From Rhodococcus oryzae (GTDB lineage Bacteria > Actinomycetota > Actinomycetes > Mycobacteriales > Mycobacteriaceae): 64,000 nucleotides of DNA. Numbering within the stretch: position 1 is the stretch's first letter; each line of letters starts with the position of its first letter. The stretch is from contig NZ_SUMD01000016.1 of assembly GCF_005049235.1 (NCBI RefSeq), forward strand, positions 1 through 64,000, read 5' to 3'. Shown one piece after another: positions 52,921-62,267 of this stretch. The notes beneath the pieces were generated by a model that searched no databases, was not told where the DNA came from, and saw only the letters and a list, made by a program, of their open reading frames with translations. The translations under genes were made by a program, and so were the position numbers.

Positions 52921-53403
52921 TCAGGCGGTCTTGATGGCCCACGTCGCGTGCACCAACGGCAGGCCCTGCTCGTTGACCACGGCCGACGGCTGCTGGATCT
53001 CGATGCCGTTGAGCTGCATGCCATCCGGGGTCTCGACGGTGATCGCGAGGGACTCGCCCGGCGAGTGGTACCGCTCGTCGACGCCGACCCGGCCGTCGTC
53101 GAGCTGGTAGACCATCACCACTCGCCACAGCCCGTCGGCGATGTCGCCGGGCAGGGAGATCTGCAGCGGCTTGCCGCGGGGGACCTGGAGCTCGGCGACG
53201 GGGCTCTCCACGCAGTCCTCCAGATAGAGGTTGCAGTACTGGGTCGGCTCCACCACGAGGGACTTGCCGCCCGCGAACGCGGTGACCGTCGGCGGCTCCT
53301 CGTCGGCGCCCCGCACCAGCGCGGTGACGACGGCCGCGAACCCGGCGAGCGCGATCAGCAGCCCCAGGGTCCCGATGAGGACGATCTTCTTTGTCTTGGT
53401 CAC
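52921..53403 (-). CDS. DUF2771 family exported/membrane protein
   Basis: A 160-aa protein with one N-terminal transmembrane helix or uncleaved signal (IVLIGTLGLLIALAGFAAVVTALV) and an extracytoplasmic beta-rich domain holding two cysteines (YCNLYLEDC). Matches DUF2771, found next to the MFS gene in mycobacteria (Rv0875c position). GTG 53403 overlaps the MFS stop, so translation is coupled. Function unknown. Confidence 0.82.
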   Translation of the reverse strand: MTKTKKIVLIGTLGLLIALAGFAAVVTALVRGADEEPPTVTAFAGGKSLVVEPTQYCNLYLEDCVESPVAELQVPRGKPLQISLPGDIADGLWRVVMVYQLDDGRVGVDERYHSPGESLAITVETPDGMQLNGIEIQQPSAVVNEQGLPLVHATWAIKTA

Positions 53404-55046
53404 GACGTTCGGTTCCCTGCGTTCGCGGAGATCGGTCGAGTGATCTCCTGGTTGGCCACATTCGGGCGTTTGCCACCGAGGCCGGGGAGCAGCGTCGAAC
53501 CCCGGTAGGTGAGGAAGGTCTGGACAAGGCCGAGCACGAGCAGCACCGACACCACGGAGAATCCGATCCAGTACTCGGTGGGCAGCAGCACGCCGAGCGC
53601 CCCACCGATGACCCAGCTCAGCTGCAGGACGGTCTCGGAGCGCCCGAAGCCGGAAGCGATGGACTCCTCGGGCAGGTCGTGTTGCAGCGAGGCGTCCAGC
53701 GACACCTTGGCCAGGGCGCTCGCGCCCGACGCGACCAGGGTGGCGAGCGCCGCGGTGAGCAGGCTGTCGGTGAGGGCGGCGATGATCGCGATGGCGGTGA
53801 CGGCGGCCGTGCAGCGCAGCACGATCACCGACGGTCTGCCGAGCTTGAGCCGCGCGCCGGTGGCGTTGCCCGCGAAGTTGCCGATCGCGGCCGCGGCGCC
53901 CACCAGCGCCAGCATGGCCGCCTGCGCCATCGGCTCGTGCTCGGTGCGGGACTTCGCGACGAAGGCGATGTAGAGCGTCAGGAACCCGGTCAGCACCCGG
54001 ATCGTGCTGTTACCCCAGAGACCCGTGATGACCGCGCGGCCGAGCGGCTGGCGCCGCTTGCTCGCCTTCGCCGCCTCGCCCGCGTCCTTGCCGATCGGCT
54101 CGGTGCGGGCGTCGTCGCCGTGGTAGGTCAGGGTGGCGGGCACCTCGCCCTCCGTGACCTCCACCCATGCCGGGATCCGCATGCTCAGGTACGCGCCGAG
54201 TGCGGCGACCGCGGCGGCGAACCACAACGGTCCCGAGGACGACCTGACGATGAGCGCGAGCGCGCCTGCCACCGCCCCCGCGCCGATGGTGCCGCCGATC
54301 AGGCCGAAGACCGTCAATCGGGAGTTCACCCGGACCAGATCGATCTCCGGCGGCAGCACGCGCGGGGTGACGGCGCTCTTGAGCACCGAGAAGGATTTGC
54401 TCAGCACCATCATCGCGAGCGCGGCCGGATACAGGCCCCAGCTGTCGAAGTTGAAGACCAGCACGACCGCCAGCACGGTGCGCAGCGCGAACGAGGATGC
54501 CAGCGCGAGCCGGCGTCCGTGCTGCAGCCGGTCGAGCATCGGGCCGATCAGCGGGGCGATGACCGCGAACGGGGCGATGGTGATGAGCAGGTACAGCGCG
54601 ACCTTGGTCTTGTCCTCGCCGGTGGCGGCCGAGAAGAAAAGTGTGTTCGCCAGCGCGACCGCGATCGCGGCGTCGGTGGCGAAGTTCGCCATCACCGCAT
54701 AGGTCAGCGCGGTCAGTCCCGACTTCTCGGCGCCGTCGGCCTTGGCCGCCCGGTGGAAGGTGGCGATGCCCCGGTTCGTCAGTTCGCGGCTGCGCATCGC
54801 CGCCACTCGGGTGACGGTGAGCTTGCGGGGGATCGGTGGCGGCTTCGGCGAGGAACCCTGCCGGGTTTCACTCGAGGAACCCTGCCGGGTGTCACCCACG
54901 GGATGCAGCGGGGGCAGCGGCGCGCGGCGGGCCGAGGTCCGGCGCGTCGGCGGATAATTCTCGAATCCCGGATGGCCCTGGCCCGGTCCGAGGTCGTCGG
55001 ATGCCCGACTCCCGTCGGGATCGTTGGGCACGCGTGGTCCGGTCAC
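53400..55046 (-). CDS. MFS transporter (Rv0876c-like)
   Basis: A 548-aa membrane protein with 12 predicted transmembrane helices after an unusual cytoplasmic N-terminal tail of about 100 residues rich in Pro, Ser and Arg. The tail contains two copies of TRQGSS encoded by a 17-bp DNA repeat (54850-54866 and 54874-54890). MFS loop motif GPMLDRLQHGRRLAL is present. It matches Rv0876c in order and size. The substrate is unknown. GTG 55046 is the start; the downstream DUF2771 gene overlaps. Confidence 0.86.
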   Translation of the reverse strand: MTGPRVPNDPDGSRASDDLGPGQGHPGFENYPPTRRTSARRAPLPPLHPVGDTRQGSSSETRQGSSPKPPPIPRKLTVTRVAAMRSRELTNRGIATFHRAAKADGAEKSGLTALTYAVMANFATDAAIAVALANTLFFSAATGEDKTKVALYLLITIAPFAVIAPLIGPMLDRLQHGRRLALASSFALRTVLAVVLVFNFDSWGLYPAALAMMVLSKSFSVLKSAVTPRVLPPEIDLVRVNSRLTVFGLIGGTIGAGAVAGALALIVRSSSGPLWFAAAVAALGAYLSMRIPAWVEVTEGEVPATLTYHGDDARTEPIGKDAGEAAKASKRRQPLGRAVITGLWGNSTIRVLTGFLTLYIAFVAKSRTEHEPMAQAAMLALVGAAAAIGNFAGNATGARLKLGRPSVIVLRCTAAVTAIAIIAALTDSLLTAALATLVASGASALAKVSLDASLQHDLPEESIASGFGRSETVLQLSWVIGGALGVLLPTEYWIGFSVVSVLLVLGLVQTFLTYRGSTLLPGLGGKRPNVANQEITRPISANAGNRTS

Positions 55047-55104
55047 GGGTCAATTCTGTCCTAGATGGGCGACAAAGGACCACACGCCTCGCCCGTCGCG
55101 GGTG

Positions 55105-55905
55105 TCAGGGGACGAAGCGGACCTCGAACAGGCGTGGGTAGTACTTGCCCGTGATCAGGAATCGGTCGGTGCCCGGCACTTCCGCGATCCCGTTGAGCAC
55201 GTCCACCGTGCGGCTCTCCTCGTCCGTGAGCAGGCCCGACGCGTCGATCACCGCGGTGATCCGGCCGGTGTCCGGGTCGATCCGCACGATTTGCTGGGTT
55301 TGCCACACGTTCGCGTAAACCGCTGTGTCCCCGACGCATTCGAGTTCGTTCAGCCGGTCCTGCGGTTGCCCGTCGAGCGTGACCGCCACGGTGCCACGCG
55401 GCTCGAAGGTGACCGGGTCGCGGAAGGTGAGGGTGTCCGAGCCGTCGCTCATCACGAGACGGTCCGACTGCGCGCACAGGCCCCAGCCCTCGCCCTCGTA
55501 CCTCGTGCGGGAGCGCTCGGCGAGGGTGTCGCGGTCGCGCGCGATCGCAACGCCGTCGCGCCAGGTGATCTGCCAGACGGTGTCGCCCGCGACGGTGATG
55601 CCCTCGCCGAACATCTGCTCGGGCACCGGTACCCGGAGGCGCTCCACCCCGGTCTCCAGCGAGGCGGCCCGCAGGTCCGACCGTCCGGCCATGCCGGTGC
55701 CCTCGAGCAGTTCGCCGTCGGAGACCTCGAGGCCCTGGGTGAAGGCCCCCCGGTCGTGTGGCCGCTCGCCCACGACCTCGACGCGAAGTCGCTCGACGCG
55801 GTCCACGTCCGGTTCCGTGCCGGAATTCGTGGCCGCGTTCGCGCAGCCGGTGAGCATCAAGGCGGCCACAGCGGCCGCGATCTGGGGTAGCCGTCGCCCG
55901 GTCAT
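55105..55905 (-). CDS. Glutaminyl-peptide cyclotransferase-like lipoprotein
   Basis: A 266-aa beta-propeller enzyme of the plant/bacterial glutamine cyclotransferase type, which forms N-terminal pyroglutamate. Lipobox LMLTGC with Cys21 marks a lipoprotein. Motifs GAFTQGLEVSDGELLEGTG, MFGEGITV, DRLNELECVGDTAVYANVW and VLNGIAEVPGTDRFLITGKYYP are diagnostic. It lies 58 bp upstream of the MFS gene and is probably co-transcribed. It is divergent from the DUF3027 gene. Confidence 0.9.
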   Translation of the reverse strand: MTGRRLPQIAAAVAALMLTGCANAATNSGTEPDVDRVERLRVEVVGERPHDRGAFTQGLEVSDGELLEGTGMAGRSDLRAASLETGVERLRVPVPEQMFGEGITVAGDTVWQITWRDGVAIARDRDTLAERSRTRYEGEGWGLCAQSDRLVMSDGSDTLTFRDPVTFEPRGTVAVTLDGQPQDRLNELECVGDTAVYANVWQTQQIVRIDPDTGRITAVIDASGLLTDEESRTVDVLNGIAEVPGTDRFLITGKYYPRLFEVRFVP

Positions 55906-55964
55906 CGGACCAGCATTGCAGCCCGTTGCGCCGATGATTTGCTGCGATACGGCAAAATGGGGGT

Positions 55965-56894
55965 GTGAGTGCCCAATCTGCCCCCGAGCTTGCCCCCGTG
56001 CGCCCCGTCCTCGCCGATGCGGTGGACCTGGCCCGTCAGGCGTTGATCGACCTCGGCGAGGGGGAAGTCGGTACACACCTGGGCGTCACCTCCGAGGGCG
56101 AGTGCGCCGCCACCCATCGGTTCGCCGCGCAGCTACCCGGTTACCGCGGCTGGCAGTGGGCGGTGGTTCTCGCGGCCGACCCGGAGTCCGACCACGCGAC
56201 CGTCAGTGAGCTGGCCCTGCTGCCCGGTCCGGACGCGCTGACCGCGCCCGACTGGCTTCCGTGGGATGAGCGGATCCGCCCCGGCGACCTCTCGCCGGGC
56301 GACCTGCTGGCCCCGCTGCCAGGCGACCCGCGACTGGTGCCCGGTTACGTGGCGACCGGCGACCCAGCGGTCGATGAGGTGGCGCTCGAGGTCGGGCTCG
56401 GCCGCAAGCAGGTCATGAGCCTCGAGGGCCGGCTGGACGCCGCGGAGCGTTGGCGCGAGGGCGACTACGGACCCGACTCCGAGATGGCGAAGGCCGCGCC
56501 GTCCACCTGCGAGCTGTGCGGGTTCTACTTGCCGCTGTCCGGTTCGCTGAAGGTGGCGTTCGGGGTGTGTGGCAACGAGATGGCCGCCGACGGTCACGTC
56601 GTGTACGCCGAGTACGGATGCGGAGCCCACTCGGACACCACCTTGCCCACCGGCGCGGGTAGTCCGCAGTTCGACGCCTACGACGACGGCGCGGTGGAAA
56701 TGGTCGCGCTGCCGGAACCGAAGGTCGAGGCTCCGGCACACGAGGCACCCGCAGACGAGGCACCTGCAGCCGAGGCCCCCGCGGACGAAGCGCCCACGGA
56801 CGAGGCGCCCAAGGATGAGGCGGCCGCAGTCGAGGCACCCGCGGACGAGGCACCGACCTCCGACGCCGCCGGGGAACCGGCATCGACGAACTGA
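55965..56894 (+). CDS. DUF3027 family protein (Rv0877-like)
   Basis: A 309-aa protein. The first 250 residues match DUF3027, with GWQWAVVLAADPESDHATVSELALLPG, CELCGFYLPLSGSLKVAFGVCGNEMAADGHVV and a CxxC, conserved across actinobacteria without known role. The C-terminal 55 residues are a low-complexity A-P-A-D-E tail built from 15-bp DNA repeats, probably length-variable. GTG 55965 is 6 nt after CAAAAT, leaderless. The stop TGA at 56892 overlaps the next gene's probable CTG start. Confidence 0.87.
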   Translation: MSAQSAPELAPVRPVLADAVDLARQALIDLGEGEVGTHLGVTSEGECAATHRFAAQLPGYRGWQWAVVLAADPESDHATVSELALLPGPDALTAPDWLPWDERIRPGDLSPGDLLAPLPGDPRLVPGYVATGDPAVDEVALEVGLGRKQVMSLEGRLDAAERWREGDYGPDSEMAKAAPSTCELCGFYLPLSGSLKVAFGVCGNEMAADGHVVYAEYGCGAHSDTTLPTGAGSPQFDAYDDGAVEMVALPEPKVEAPAHEAPADEAPAAEAPADEAPTDEAPKDEAAAVEAPADEAPTSDAAGEPASTN

Positions 56895-59734
56895 CGGTCG
56901 CCGACCCCTTCGGCGCCGATGCGCTGAGGGAATCGACGCTGCTCGCGTGGCGTTCCTCGCCGACCAGGCTCCGCGAGGATGCCGCGACCGAGGCCGACCT
57001 CTCGGCCGCGGGGTACCGCGACCGATTGCTGACCGAGCTGGCCCAGAACGCCGCGGACGCCGCCGCCCGGGCCGGAGTGCCGGGGGCGATGCGGATCACC
57101 CTCGACGGCACCCGACTGCACGTCGCGAACACCGGCGCCCCCCTCGATCAGCCGGGGGTACAGGCCCTGTCCGCGCTCCGGGTCTCCGGTAAGGACACCG
57201 ACGGCGGGCCGGTTGTCGGCAGGTTCGGGGTCGGATTCACCGCCGTGCTGTCGGTGAGCGACGAGGTCGAGGTGCGGTCAAGGACCGGCTCGATCGCCTT
57301 CTCTGCCGAGCGGACCCGCGACGAACTCCGCGCCGCCGGCTTGGACGAGCCCGAGCGGGGCGTGCCCGTGCTGCGGTTGGTGTGGCCCACCGACGCCGCG
57401 CCCGCCTCTGGTTTCGACTCCGAGGTGGTGCTGGCGCTGCGACCGGGAGTGGACGCGGACGAGCTGCTGCGGCAACTGGCCGACGACGCTCCCGACCTGC
57501 TGCTGGAGCTGCCCGCGCTGGCGTCGATCGAGCTCGCCGACCAGACTTTCACCCGATTCGAGCGGCCGCTCGCCGACGGGCTGACCGAGCTCCGGGTTCA
57601 GGTCGCTCCGCTCCCGGCGGCCGGCGAGCGCACCTGGTGGCAGTACTCGGCTGCGCCGTCCGCGCGCTGGGCGGTGCCGATCATCGACGGACGGGTCCGC
57701 CCGGTCTCCGCCGATGTGCTGCGCGCGCCGACCCGGTCGGACGAGGAGCTGTCGCTGCCCGCGATCCTGATCGCCGCCGCGGCGCTGCAGCCCGACCGCA
57801 GGCGACTGATGCCGGGAGCCGCCCTCGAGCATCTGGCCGACGGATACGCCGATTTCGTTGCGGCGCTTCCGGAGTCGCAGCGACTGCGGCTGGTCCCACT
57901 GCCCGGGTTCGCGCGCGGTGAGGTGGATGCGGTGCTGCGCGAGGCGGTGCTGCGGGAGCTGACCGGCAACGCCTGGCTGCCGGGCGCCGACGGGCTGGCG
58001 CTGGTGCCGGGATCCGCTGTCGTGCTACCGGGGCTGACGGAGGAGCTCGCCGATCTGCTGCAGGACGTGATCCCCGGGCTGCTCGGTCCCGCGCTGTCCA
58101 CCGAGCGCGAGGCCCAGGCGCTGTCCGCCGTCGGGGTGCACCGAATCGGGCTGGCGCACCTGACCGAGCTGCTCGCCGGGATCCATCGCGAACCGGGTTG
58201 GTGGGGAAGGCTTTACGCGGCCTTGGAGCCGCTGGTCGTGGATTCGGTCGCCGCGGAAGAGCTGGCCGCCATCCCGGTGCCGCTGACGGACGGGCGCACG
58301 GTGACCGGCCCGCGAACCGTCGTGCTCGGCCACGACCTCGGGGAGCTCGGTCACGGCATCGACGCGCAGAGGGTCCATTGGATCCGGCTGGTGCATCCCG
58401 ATGCAGCCCATCGCCTGCTCGGCCGACTCGGGGCCGGCAGCGCGTCCGCGCTCGACGTGCTCGCCGACCCCGCGCTGCGGTCGGCGATCGAGGACATCGA
58501 TCTCGACGATCCCACCGCCGCAAGCGAACTCGCCGAACCGGTACTGTCGCTGTCCGCGGTCGCCGCCGCTGCGGGCGACCTGCCCGGCTGGCTCGGCCAA
58601 CTGCCCCTGCCGGATGCGGACGGGGCGCTGCGCGCCGCGGACGAGTTGCTGCTGCCGGGCGCACCGCTCGCCCGCGTGCTCGCGGCGGACTCGCCGTTCG
58701 GGACCGTGTCGCCGAAGTTGGTCGAGCGGTTCGGCGAGGCAGCCCTGCGCGGCGTCGGGGTCGGCTGGGGATTCACCGTGCTCCGGGCGGACCTGCCGAC
58801 CGGACCCGAGCAGGACCTCGACGACGAGGACGCCTGGTGGTCGACGCTCGAGGAGGATCCGGAGGTGCTGCTCGCCGTCCGTGACCTCGACCTGGTGGAC
58901 TCCGGCGCCTGGCCGGAGGCGCTCGGCCTGCTGGCCGGGGAGCCCGCGACCGCGGCACTGCTCTCGGACCGGACCGGGTACACCGCCTGGTGGTTGCGCA
59001 GGCACGCGCGCCTGGGCGGGGTCCAGCTGGGGGCGATGCGCCGGGTCGACGATCACACCTTCGAGGGGCTGCTCGACGTCTTCGAGCACCCGGACGCCGC
59101 GGCGTTGTCGGGGGTCGTGGCCGCCGACCGGGTCGACGGTGTCGAGATGGCGGAACTGCTGCTGGGGCGGCTCGCCGACCGCGACCGGGACCCGGGCCCC
59201 GCCGTTGTGGCGCGTGCGCACCGGCTGTTGGCGGAGGCGACCGCGTCGGGGATCCTCGATCTCGACGAGCTCTCGCCACCCGCGGCGGTCCGGACGCTGT
59301 CCGGGCAACTGGCCGACCCGGCCGAGGCCGTCGTGCTGGACCGGCCCTGGCTGGCGGCGGCAGTGCCGGCGGAGCTGCTGGTGGTCGGCGACCTGCCGAG
59401 CGCGGCCGGGCTGGCCGAGCTGCTCGACCTGCCGCCCGCGTCCGAGGCGATCCGCGGCGAGGTGCTCGGCGCAGGCCGCCGCGTCAGCGCATGGGACCGC
59501 GAGCCCGCCGCGGTGCTCGCCCACATCGCGCTCGGGCTGCCGCTGCCGGAGGGCACCCTGGTGGTGCACGACCGCCTGACCGTTCGGCTGAGCGGCGCCG
59601 TGCGGGGCGACGTCGAACTGCCGTGGTGGGTGGACGGGGACGGGCGCACGCACTGCACGGAGCGCGGGTTGCTGGCCGGAGCGGAGTCCGCGGAGCGACA
59701 GGATCTCGAAAGGGGCCGGCCGGATGCCGATTGA
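56891..59734 (+). CDS. Large HSP90-like (sacsin N-terminal type) ATPase with probable CTG start
   Basis: A 947-aa protein. The Bergerat ATP-binding fold appears as LLTELAQNAADAAARAG (helix with E and N), then VANTGAPLD and GRFGVGFTAVLSVSD, followed by a long actinobacterial region rich in Leu and Ala. No ATG, GTG or TTG lies in frame between the upstream stop (near 56816) and TTG 57026, which would cut into the ATP-binding helix. CTG 56891 gives the expected N-terminus LTVADPFG and overlaps the DUF3027 stop as CTGA. The cellular role is unknown. Confidence 0.8.
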   Translation: MTVADPFGADALRESTLLAWRSSPTRLREDAATEADLSAAGYRDRLLTELAQNAADAAARAGVPGAMRITLDGTRLHVANTGAPLDQPGVQALSALRVSGKDTDGGPVVGRFGVGFTAVLSVSDEVEVRSRTGSIAFSAERTRDELRAAGLDEPERGVPVLRLVWPTDAAPASGFDSEVVLALRPGVDADELLRQLADDAPDLLLELPALASIELADQTFTRFERPLADGLTELRVQVAPLPAAGERTWWQYSAAPSARWAVPIIDGRVRPVSADVLRAPTRSDEELSLPAILIAAAALQPDRRRLMPGAALEHLADGYADFVAALPESQRLRLVPLPGFARGEVDAVLREAVLRELTGNAWLPGADGLALVPGSAVVLPGLTEELADLLQDVIPGLLGPALSTEREAQALSAVGVHRIGLAHLTELLAGIHREPGWWGRLYAALEPLVVDSVAAEELAAIPVPLTDGRTVTGPRTVVLGHDLGELGHGIDAQRVHWIRLVHPDAAHRLLGRLGAGSASALDVLADPALRSAIEDIDLDDPTAASELAEPVLSLSAVAAAAGDLPGWLGQLPLPDADGALRAADELLLPGAPLARVLAADSPFGTVSPKLVERFGEAALRGVGVGWGFTVLRADLPTGPEQDLDDEDAWWSTLEEDPEVLLAVRDLDLVDSGAWPEALGLLAGEPATAALLSDRTGYTAWWLRRHARLGGVQLGAMRRVDDHTFEGLLDVFEHPDAAALSGVVAADRVDGVEMAELLLGRLADRDRDPGPAVVARAHRLLAEATASGILDLDELSPPAAVRTLSGQLADPAEAVVLDRPWLAAAVPAELLVVGDLPSAAGLAELLDLPPASEAIRGEVLGAGRRVSAWDREPAAVLAHIALGLPLPEGTLVVHDRLTVRLSGAVRGDVELPWWVDGDGRTHCTERGLLAGAESAERQDLERGRPDAD

Positions 59735-60287
59735 CCAGACGGTGCTGGATTTCATGGTCGGGATCCGCACCCCCTGGCTCACCGACGTCGTCACGGTGAT
59801 CACGAATCTCGGTGGCACGGTGGCCTCGTGGGTGATCACCTCGGTGATCGTGCTCGCGCTGCTGGCGCGACGGCATCGGGCGGAGGCGCTGCTGGTCGGC
59901 GGCGCGATGTTCACCGGCCAGCTGGTGATGTCCCTGCTCAAGCTCGCGTTCGGCCGGGAACGGCCGCCCGAGCCGGAACGGTTGGTGGTCGAGCTGACCC
60001 ATTCGTTCCCGTCCGGGCACGCGATGATGTCGTCGATCCTGGTGTGCGTCGTGGCGGCGGTGATCGTCCGGATCGGGGGGCCGCGCTGGAACACCCCCGT
60101 GGTGTTCGTGGGGCTGGGCCTGTGGACGCTGGCGGTCGGGCTCTCCCGGGTCTATCTGGGCGCGCACTGGCTCACGGACGTGATCGCGGGCTGGCTCTTC
60201 GGCGCCGCCTGGGCGGGCCTGTGGATCTGGGCGATTGTTAAATCTTCGCGAAACTCTGCCAATGGAGCGCCGTCTTCCCTAAGGTGA
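59724..60287 (+). CDS. PAP2-family phosphatase (membrane)
   Basis: A 187-aa membrane phosphatase with about five transmembrane helices. The catalytic motifs are complete: KLAFGRERP (C1), PSGH (C2) and SRVYLGAHWLTD (C3). It should dephosphorylate a lipid such as an isoprenyl or phosphatidate phosphate at the outer face. ATG 59724 overlaps the HSP90-like gene by 11 bp, so the two are expressed together. The specific substrate is unknown. Confidence 0.9.
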   Translation: MPIDQTVLDFMVGIRTPWLTDVVTVITNLGGTVASWVITSVIVLALLARRHRAEALLVGGAMFTGQLVMSLLKLAFGRERPPEPERLVVELTHSFPSGHAMMSSILVCVVAAVIVRIGGPRWNTPVVFVGLGLWTLAVGLSRVYLGAHWLTDVIAGWLFGAAWAGLWIWAIVKSSRNSANGAPSSLR

Positions 60288-60293
60288 CCGTTT

Positions 60294-60307
60294 TGGACGA
60301 TCGTCCA
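60294..60307. promoter_or_regulatory. Palindromic operator upstream of YhgE/Pip gene
   Basis: TGGACGATCGTCCA is a perfect 14-bp palindrome. It lies 9 bp after the likely -10 TAAGGT and 28 bp before the YhgE/Pip start, where a bound repressor (for example of the TetR family) would block transcription. No adjacent regulator gene is present. Confidence 0.5.
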
Positions 60308-60335
60308 GCTTTGCGGTCACGAGAAGAGGTCACCC

Positions 60336-62261
60336 ATGGCGGCAGCAGCCACCCCTGGCGTTCCCGACCAGCCCACGCGGCGGATCCACCTGAGCCGTGG
60401 GGTGCTCGCCGCGATCGTGATCGCCCCGCTGGCGCTCATCGGCTTCTACATGTGGGCGTTGTGGAACCCCGGTGACACCCTCGACCGGCTGCCCGTCGCG
60501 ATCGTCAACAACGACGCGGGCGCGGACATGGACGGGACCCGGCTCGAGGCGGGCAAGGAGGTGGCCGCCTCGCTGGTCGAGAGCGGCGACGTCGCCTGGC
60601 AGGAGGTGGACCTGGAGCAGGCCACCGAGGGCGTCGAGGACGGGGAGTACTACTTCTCGCTGGTGATCCCGCAGGACTTCAGCGCCGACATCGCGAGTGC
60701 CGGGACGCCCGACGCGCAGAAGGCGCGGCTCGAGGTCGTCTACAACGACCACAACAGCCTGGTCGCGACGCCGGTCGGCGAGGGTCTGATGGCACAGGTG
60801 CGTTCCGCGGTCTCCGAGTCGATCGGCGAACAGTCGGTGGACCAGGTGCTCGTCGGGCTCGGCGACGTGGGCAAGGGGCTCGAGGAGGCCGCCTCGGGCG
60901 CTCGCCAGCTCTCGGCCGGTACCGGGGAGGCGCTGTCGGGCACCACCCAGCTCGCCGACGGCAGCGTCGAGCTCTCCGCGGGCCTGAGTGAGGCGTACGC
61001 GGGTAGCGGGGAGCTCTCCGCGGGCGCCTCGGAGCTGGCCGCGGGCAGCGATGAGGCAGCGGCGGGCGCGGCCGAACTGAACAACGGCCTCTCGCAGCTG
61101 GTCTCGGGCACCGACGAGCTGGGTGCGGGCGCCAAGCAGATCAGCGAGGTGATCGACACTGTGGTCGGTCCGCTCGTCGACACCATGGTCGCCGCCGGGC
61201 TCCCGACCGGCGACGAGGACGTGGCGGGTCAGCTCAAGCAGCTGCAAGCGGGCGCGCGGGAGCTCGCCTTCCAGCTCTCGGACCCGGCGGCGGACTACCG
61301 GGGCGGGCTTCAGTCCGCGGCCGCGGGTGCCGGCGAACTGTCGGGCGGGCTGGGTCAACTGGCCGACGGTGCGCACCAGCTCGACGCGGGCGCGGCCGAG
61401 CTGAACTCCGGACTGGGACAGCTCGACGCGGGCGGCGTGCAGTTGCGCGACGGCCTCGGTGAGCTCCAGGTCGGTGTCGGACAGCTCGACGACGGCAGCG
61501 CGGAGCTCGCCAAGGGTCTCGCCGACGGCGCGGCGCAGGTGCCTGCGTTCACGCCGGACGAGCGCAAGGCCACGGCCGCGATGCTCGCGTCGCCGGTGAG
61601 CCTGAGCCCGCAGAACATCAACGTCGCGGCCGGTTTCGGTCCGGGTGCCGTGCCGGTGGTGATGTCCGTTGCGCTGTTCCTGCTCGGGATCCTCATCTGG
61701 TTCGTGATCAGGCCGACCAGGCGCGACGGGCTCCGGCGCTACCGGATGCCAGCCGCGATCATGGCAGGCGGCGCCGTGCTGGCCTCGATCGCCGCGATCA
61801 CCCTGACGGGCGCGGAGCCGCCAAGCGTGGTGATGATGGTCGCGGTGATGTTGCTGATCGGCGCGGCGGCCCTCGCGCTTGCCCGGATGCTCACCGTCGT
61901 CTTCGGGGCCGTCAACGGCACCTTCATCGCGCTGGGTCTGTTGATGGTCCAGCTGTTCTCGTTCGGCGGCGTGTTCCCGATCGAGCAGATGCCGCAGCCG
62001 TTCCGATGGCTGCAGGCATTGATGCCGCTCACCTACGCGAGGAACGCCCTCCGGATGACGCTCAGCGGCTACTACGGTCCGAGGTTCTGGTTCGCGGTCG
62101 TGGTGCTGCTGGCGCTGGTGGCCGCCGCCGTGGCGGTGACGATCTGGTGGCGCAGGCGAACGGAGGATCCCGTCGCGGGTGAGGAGTATCACGACGAGTA
62201 CGACGAGCTGGAGGAGTTCGAGGCCGGGGACGACCCGACGATGGAGCCGAGCCGGGTCTAG
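60336..62261 (+). CDS. YhgE/Pip family membrane protein
   Basis: A 641-aa protein. There is one transmembrane helix near residues 24-44. A large extracytoplasmic part (45-440) carries a NNDAGADMDGTRL opening and about 25 seven-residue repeats (such as ELSAGLSELAAGSDEL) forming a helical stalk. Then come five transmembrane helices (about 440-610) and an acidic tail. This is the YhgE/Pip layout, related to ABC-2 permeases and to type VII secretion component EsaA. AAGAGGT precedes ATG 60336. It may export a lipid or peptide; the substrate is unknown. Confidence 0.88.
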   Translation: MAAAATPGVPDQPTRRIHLSRGVLAAIVIAPLALIGFYMWALWNPGDTLDRLPVAIVNNDAGADMDGTRLEAGKEVAASLVESGDVAWQEVDLEQATEGVEDGEYYFSLVIPQDFSADIASAGTPDAQKARLEVVYNDHNSLVATPVGEGLMAQVRSAVSESIGEQSVDQVLVGLGDVGKGLEEAASGARQLSAGTGEALSGTTQLADGSVELSAGLSEAYAGSGELSAGASELAAGSDEAAAGAAELNNGLSQLVSGTDELGAGAKQISEVIDTVVGPLVDTMVAAGLPTGDEDVAGQLKQLQAGARELAFQLSDPAADYRGGLQSAAAGAGELSGGLGQLADGAHQLDAGAAELNSGLGQLDAGGVQLRDGLGELQVGVGQLDDGSAELAKGLADGAAQVPAFTPDERKATAAMLASPVSLSPQNINVAAGFGPGAVPVVMSVALFLLGILIWFVIRPTRRDGLRRYRMPAAIMAGGAVLASIAAITLTGAEPPSVVMMVAVMLLIGAAALALARMLTVVFGAVNGTFIALGLLMVQLFSFGGVFPIEQMPQPFRWLQALMPLTYARNALRMTLSGYYGPRFWFAVVVLLALVAAAVAVTIWWRRRTEDPVAGEEYHDEYDELEEFEAGDDPTMEPSRV

Positions 62262-62267
62262 GCCCGG

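Noticed and set aside
53391-55064. 557-aa plus-strand ORF opposite the MFS gene
   Set aside because: It is extremely rich in Arg, Gly and His with no domain, and mirrors the MFS gene, which has clear membrane helices. It is a high-GC shadow.
58025-60094. 689-aa minus-strand ORF opposite the HSP90-like gene
   Set aside because: Composition is biased to Arg, Gln and Gly, with no recognisable fold, while the plus strand has the ATP-binding motifs.
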